From contig CAUYUJ010019104.1 in NCBI GenBank assembly GCA_963575745.1, positions 1 through 64,000 on the forward strand: a stretch of 64,000 nt of DNA, in the 5' to 3' direction. A program made the translations under genes and the position numbers. Every line of letters begins with the position of its first letter. Position 1 is the first letter of the stretch. Below are positions 59,120 to 64,000 of the stretch, piece by piece. The notes below the pieces were generated by a model, which had not been told where the DNA came from, did not search any database, and was given only the letters and a program-made list of their open reading frames with translations. The stretch is from Prorocentrum cordatum. Lineage: Eukaryota > Sar > Dinophyceae > Prorocentrales > Prorocentraceae.

Positions 59120-60640
59120 CGCCGCCGATGCTGGCAGAGGCAATCCGCCAGCTGACGAAACTCCAGGCTCCGCCCGCGATATTCATAAGCGAAGGCGGCA
59201 TTCCGCGGGAGGTGCGCGCGAGGCAGGACATCGGCGTGCGGCGGGTGCCAGGAACACCTCGTCGGCGCGCCGAGGAATTGCGGGTGTCAGGAGCAGGACT
59301 GGAGTGCATGCGCCGCATCCAGATGGCCGCGCTGTGGCGAGAATTCCACGCGTGGAAGCTCTCGGCATCCCCGTATGCCTCGGCGGTGGAGTTGTACGGC
59401 CAGGCGTGCGATGCGGCAGGCGTCCCGCCCTGGCCGCCGTGCGCCATCGCGCGGGACATGATGGTGGCGCTCTGTCGCCGCCCGGGGACCCTGTCGACCT
59501 ATTTGCAGGGCATTCGCTCAGTCCTGCATCTGCTCCGCGCAGACACAGGGTCTTTGGCGGACACGCGGACCCTGGTATTCGGTGCCCGAAAGGTACGGCC
59601 GCCGCGCGCGTCGGCCGCGAGCCCATGATATCGGCGGCAGGCGGAACCGCCTGGTGCGCAAAGATTTCGCGCGCGCGCCACGGCCGAAAACGTGCGCGCG
59701 ATGTCGGATTGGCTGCGCGAGGCGCAGCCGCGCGCTCTTCGAACTAAGCGGCCTGCCGTGCGCGCGGGCCCGCGGGCCTGGCGTTTGGCAGATCGGACGC
59801 GGCGATATGGCCGACGCTTTCGTCATATGCTGGCAGTTCTGCTTGCGCTTCGGCTCCGAAGTAGTGGGGCTGAATGCGCCTGGGCATAGTGCCGTCTCGC
59901 TCCACGCAGACGAAGGAAAGCACCAGGTGCAGGTGCAATTCCGCCAGCGGAAGGGGAGAGTGGCTCCCGACCCGGCGGGCCGAGCGCGCGCGCGCGGCGG
60001 GGCGCGCCCCGGGCTCCCCGCATCGCGAGGTCTGGAGGGTATGCGTATGCCAGCTCCAGGGCAAACGATTGTGTGCGGTCTGCATCATTCGGCATTCGCT
60101 CCGGCCCGGGGAGCAGCTCCTGCCGGGCGTCTCTTACGTGGACGGGCTGGCTTGCGTCGAGCTCGCCGCTGCCCACCTCGGGCTCCATAGGGCATTGGAG
60201 TGGGGGACGCATTGCTTCAGGCGCGGCCGGGCCGACCAGGCATGGGCTCCCCTTGCCGTCCCCTGCCTACCCAGGGCCCGCGCGCAGATCGTGTCTCTCG
60301 CACACAGGCACTCCGCACCGGGGGGCCAGCAGCGCTGTTCTTCGAAGGGGGTTGGAGATCTGTGGCCGCGTTCGGGCACTCCATTCCGACAGGGGGCACG
60401 GCCGCGCTGCCTGGGTCGCGAGGGCGCGGCGCTTGGCGGCACACAGGTACCCGGCCGCAAAGACGCGAGCCATGGTGCTGGCGGCAGAAGCCGAGATCGC
60501 GCACTCCGATTCCGACGAGGCGCCGCCCTGCAGGCATCGGGGTCGGGGCTCCGCGGCGGCGCGTGGCGCGCAGGTCGCGCCGATCGCCGCGGAAGCGGTG
60601 CAGGGGCCGCCCAGGCCGTGAGTCAAGCAGACCAGGCATC
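59120..60640 (+). pseudogene. DIRS-like tyrosine recombinase, three frames
   Basis: N-terminal helical domain in one frame (MRRIQMAALWREFHAWKLS, RPGTLSTYLQGIRSVLHLLR; about 59310-59545). Core helix ADAFVICWQFCLRFGSEVVG near 59812-59870 in a second. The catalytic H-x-x-R box THCFRRGRADQAW near 60207-60245 in a third. The nucleophilic Tyr could not be placed with confidence. The tail near 60470-60620 is acidic then Pro/Arg-rich. This enzyme integrates circular DIRS DNA. Confidence 0.65.
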
Positions 60641-60799
60641 TGCGGTCTGCTTAGAGCGCGCTTGGGCGTCGTTCCGCCGAGCATGCATCGGGAGGCGTCG
60701 GCGAGGTTGCTCGGCTCCGCGACGCCGACTCGCGCTCACCCCACCGCCTGGCCTGGGCCTGCGCCAGTCGACGGTTGTGGCCTGCGTTAGCGCGGGCCC

Positions 60800-60899
60800 N
60801 NNNNNNNNNNNNNNNNNNNNNNNNNNNNNNNNNNNNNNNNNNNNNNNNNNNNNNNNNNNNNNNNNNNNNNNNNNNNNNNNNNNNNNNNNNNNNNNNNNN
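60800..60899. other. Scaffold gap (100 N)
   Basis: Exactly 100 N. Left contig ends in the DIRS-like element, right contig begins inside a minisatellite. Confidence 0.99.
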
Positions 60900-61150
60900 C
60901 ACCGAAGGCCCCAGTGGCTGCGTTCGCATGCCGCCCCCACACCAACTTCGGTGCAACCCTCACACGTTTCGTGGCCCCATAAGGAGCTCCACCGAAGGCC
61001 CCAGTGGCAACGTTCGCATGCCGCCCCCACACCCATTTCGGCACACCCCTCAAACGGTTCGTGGCCCCATAGGGAGATCCACCGAAGACGGTACTCACAC
61101 CAGCATTACTCACAACTGCATATGGTTGGGTCCTTCGCCAGGCTAATTTA
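60900..61150 (-). mobile_element. Minisatellite-bearing element, second copy
   Basis: Reverse complement of the insert in OGDH intron 1: units with TTCGTGGCCCCATA and CACCGAAGGCCCCAGTGG, then the unique edge CACAACTGCATATGGTTGG and CCTTCGCCAGGCTAATTT. Confidence 0.85.
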
Positions 61151-61730
61151 TTTTTTTCTCGTGCCACGCAGGCGCAGCGTCATTGGAAGAACGCAACAGC
61201 CAAGATGCTTATGTATGGTCAATGTCAGAAAAGGTGGAGGAGGAGGCTATCAAGGGCACACCGCCTCCGTTGGGAGCCTTTCGGTAAGTTGCTCCCTTCG
61301 TCATTGTGCGAGGTCCTGGCGTTTCTCAGACGGAGCCACGCTGATCGGCTCCCTGCGGCCGCGTGTCATTCATATCGCTCTTGCTCCCCTAGCCATCGTC
61401 TGCCGCCAGCCGCCCAGTCCTCTTCGCGCTCTTCCCGTGCTCCCCCTCGTCGCCCCATGCCCTCCTACGGTCAGGACGCCTGTTCAGCGCGTGGCGCCGC
61501 CAGCGTTCTGGCCCAGCACGCGTCGGCGCGACGCACGGAAGCGCGTGCCGGCCCACGGGCCTCAAGTTTCCAAGTTGTCCCCGGCCCCGCGCCGCACGAA
61601 GCAGAGCGACAGACGCGATCGGCCTGCACGGCGTACTGCGTGTCGCAGGGGCCGCCGCCGCCGCCGCACCCTCAGCAGGCGCTCCTCCTTGTGGTCCTCG
61701 TCCTCCTCCCTCCTCCGCCTTCTCCCTTGC
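61151..61730. other. No recognised gene
   Basis: Mixed composition, open in several frames, no domain recognised. Confidence 0.4.
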
Positions 61731-61739
61731 GGCCGCGGG

Positions 61740-61768
61740 GAGGAAAGGGCGAGGAGGAGGATGATGAT

Positions 61769-61799
<31 letters not shown>

Positions 61800-61860
61800 G
61801 AGGAGGCGGAGGAGGAGGAGGAGGAGGAGGAAGAGGAGGAAGGAGGAGGATTGCTTAGTC
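61740..61860. repeat. GAT/AGG purine tract
   Basis: (GAT)n then (AGG)n on the plus strand. Confidence 0.9.
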
Positions 61861-62037
61861 GACTTCTTTCGCTGCAGCGTCGCCGTACGTCTTCTTTCCT
61901 TTCGTACTTCCTGTAGGATGATCCCGAAGACCATGCGGCCTGCAGTGCGGCCCCTGCGACGCGCGGCCGTCGGACGTGGCCCACTCAGGCGCCTGGGCGC
62001 GCCGCCGGCCTCCAGCTCTTACCACCTCCTGCTGCTA

Positions 62038-62245
62038 GCTCCTCCTCCTCCTCCTCCCCCTCGCACCTGCGTGCTGCTTCCTCCCTTCCCTCCTCCTCAT
62101 GACCCTCGCCTCCTCCTCCGCCTTCTCGTCCTCCTCCTCGTGCCTCCTCCTCGCCCTCCTCCTACTTACCCTCTCCTCTTTCCCTCCTCCTCCTGCCGCC
62201 TCCTCCTCCTCCTCCTCCTCCTCCTCCTCCTCCTCCTCCCTTCCT
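62038..62245. repeat. CCT tract
   Basis: Imperfect then pure CCT repeats, pyrimidine on the plus strand. Confidence 0.9.
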
Positions 62246-62423
62246 CCCCGCAGCCTTCCTTCCCGTGCCCCCCCTTGTTGTGTCTCGGGCCGGCCTGTTC
62301 GCACCGCTCCTGCGGCGGCATGTCGGTGCTCGTCTCCCCGCGCGCCCCCGGGCCTTGGCCCTCCCCCTCTCCTTCGCGCTCCCGCTCCCGCTCCCGTCCT
62401 CTCCGCCCTGCCTCGTCCCCTAT

Positions 62424-62547
<124 letters not shown>

Positions 62548-62724
62548 TTGGCGACGACGACGGCGGCGGCGGCGACGACCACGGCGACGACGCCGTCGGC
62601 AGCGGCGAGGTGCCCTAACCCACTAACCGCTCCATCTGTATCACCCCCGCCCTTCCCAGCCCACTCCAGCCTCCCTCCTTATCTCCGCTTCTCACCTCTC
62701 CCTCTGCTCCTCTCCTCACTTCTC

Positions 62725-62805
62725 TTCCTCCTCCTCCTCCTCCTCCTCCTCCTCCTCCTCCTCCTCCTCCTCCTCCTCCCTCTGCTCCTCCTCCTCACTT
62801 TTCTT
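62725..62805. repeat. CCT tract
   Basis: Nearly pure CCT, pyrimidine on the plus strand. Confidence 0.9.
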
Positions 62806-62976
62806 CCCCCTCCCACCCCAGCTCCCCTCCCCGTCGCCCCCCTCCCGGCCCCCGGCCCGTGCCTCCTCGCCTGCTGCTGCGCCCCCGCGGGCGCGCACCC
62901 GAGACTCGCGGGCGCGCGCTGCTGTAGCACCGAGGGGCCTCCGGGTGGCCACCAGAAAGGCCTCGGCTACGGTGAA

Positions 62977-63102
62977 GCTGGGCCTGTCCCTCTACGGGGG
63001 GAACATTCAAAAATAGTCCAAAGAGTCTAGGGACCGTTTTTTGACAATGTTTGACCATGTTTAGGGTATTCCACAAATCCCCCTGTGGGGGGCAGGCCCG
63101 AC
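62977..63102 (+). mobile_element. Family C element, copy 7
   Basis: About 126 bp, GGGCCTGTCCCTCTACGGGG to CCCTGTGGGGGGCAGGCCCG. A left-end fragment of another copy lies at 63829-63870 (CGGGCATGTCCCCCTACAGG). Confidence 0.75.
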
Positions 63103-63404
63103 CTAAGGATAGCAGGGCGTTGCGTGGAAAGGCCTGGCGAAGAGCTTTGGAATGACCTGGAGAGAGCTTCCGAAGGACGTTTCCTGCTCGCAGGAGTCGC
63201 AGCGGGGGGTCCTGCCCGAAGCGTGAACGACCTCCGTGGCTACCCTGCGGCCCCGGCTTCTTAATCTGAAACCATCTTAGCACTCTAGAGGCTATCCGGG
63301 AAAAACCTGGATAGCAGGGCGCCAGAAGAGCGTGTAAAGGCCTGTCGAAGAACTCTGGAAGGACGGCGGAGGACAGAGGGAGGAGGCCCATCCAACCATG
63401 CACG

Positions 63405-63806
63405 CTGGTCGTTGAAAGTAGGTATGTATTGTTCAGGGTTCCTAGATCGCAATCTGCTTTGAGCGCCTTCCTATTTCAAGGATGGATATGAGGCATTCAA
63501 GAAAGGCTTTGCCATCAAGGACCAGAGCAGTCGTCATTTCTTCCGCGGCGGAAGGCGGTGGAATGCCGGCGGAAGGTCGGCAAAAGGTCGGTGGAAATAA
63601 AACGAGGCCGTCTCTGCCAGCGGAAGCCGGCGGAAGGTCGGCGGAAGTAAAACAACCGCCTCTAAGAGATTAACACTGTTTGGGGAGCAGGGTTTCCGGA
63701 ATCCGCACTGTGTCTGTGCCGTTTGTGTCATTCTTGTGGGCAGGTCCGAAAGCATTCTATTTCATCCGCCTTCCGGCTTCATGTTTCCACCTAGTTGTTC
63801 CGATTG
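63405..63806. mobile_element. Family L element, copy 3, with an insertion
   Basis: Left end GGTCGTTGAAAGTAGGTA, right end CCACCTAGTTGTTCCGATTG. The middle carries about 200 bp extra, including GGCGGAAGGTCGG repeats (63545-63655). Confidence 0.65.
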
Positions 63807-64000
63807 GCGTGCACCATCCTAAATTTTGCTCGGGCATGTCCCCCTACAGGTGGATTTTGCACGAACATCAAAAAGCACCGACCACGGGCGATAATAAAGT
63901 ACCCCCCTTCGAACCCCTCAATTATTTCTATCCCCGACCACAGGGACTCATCTGTGGGGAAGGCGCGGAGGCCGAACTTGTTAATCCACGGAAAAGTTGC

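Larger units (their letters stand above)
53590..60640 (+). mobile_element. DIRS-like tyrosine-recombinase retrotransposon, frame-broken
   Basis: Gag-like, reverse transcriptase, RNase H and tyrosine recombinase regions follow each other on the plus strand over about 7 kb. This order with a recombinase in place of an integrase defines the DIRS order. At least six frame changes are needed to read it through, so it is inactive or the sequence has indel errors. Termini (inverted or split direct repeats) were not identified; the right end is near the gap. Confidence 0.75.

Overview
This window reads as nuclear DNA of a dinoflagellate. That is an inference from very GC-rich sequence, tiny exons separated by long repeat-filled introns, splice donors of GC and GA type as well as GT, and many short terminal-inverted-repeat elements sitting in or beside introns (introner-like elements, known in dinoflagellates). 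DIRS-like and LINE retrotransposons are also present. There are no operons, ribosome-binding sites or bacterial-type genes. The genus cannot be fixed from sequence alone; a large, GC-rich, introner-bearing species of the Prorocentrum or Polarella kind would fit. Two runs of exactly 100 N (18272-18371, 60800-60899) are scaffold gaps of unknown true size.

The main gene is a 2-oxoglutarate dehydrogenase E1 subunit (OGDH), plus strand. Seven exons were found in the correct protein order: 602-781, 2607-2678, 2831-2995, 3177-3284, 3671-3727, 21718-~21795 and 48080-48122. The gene enters from the left, spans at least 47.5 kb and is incomplete on the right. The first five internal introns are all phase 0, use GT, GC or GA donors with AG acceptors, and have 5-8 bp direct repeats across their splice sites. 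One has near-perfect 34-bp terminal inverted repeats. They look like insertions of mobile introner elements.

The OGDH introns carry other material. Intron 5 (about 18 kb, crosses a gap) holds a 470-bp direct duplication, part of a GrpE co-chaperone gene with its own hairpin intron (17132-17469), a tentative minus-strand gene for a repetitive charged protein (13.6-15.6 kb), a possible orphan terminal exon (10328-10523) and many repeat copies, several nested. Intron 6 (about 26 kb) holds a DDE-type transposase gene with a C2H2 zinc finger (27504-29381) between two 285-bp direct repeats, a decayed APE-type LINE (35.05-38.75 kb) cut by a purine tract, and large irregular GAT/ATG microsatellites.

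Right of the last OGDH exon are tandem repeats, then a frame-broken DIRS-like retrotransposon (53.6-60.6 kb) with gag-like, reverse transcriptase, RNase H and tyrosine recombinase parts. After the second gap there are only repeats.

Repeat families are named here by letter: A (~185 bp, CCCAGACMYSYG ends), B (~165 bp), C (~130-155 bp, GTCGGGCCTGTCCC ends), H (285 bp), J (~175 bp), L (173 bp), M and N. Very abundant CCT/AGG triplet tracts create most of the long spurious open frames; these are not annotated as genes.
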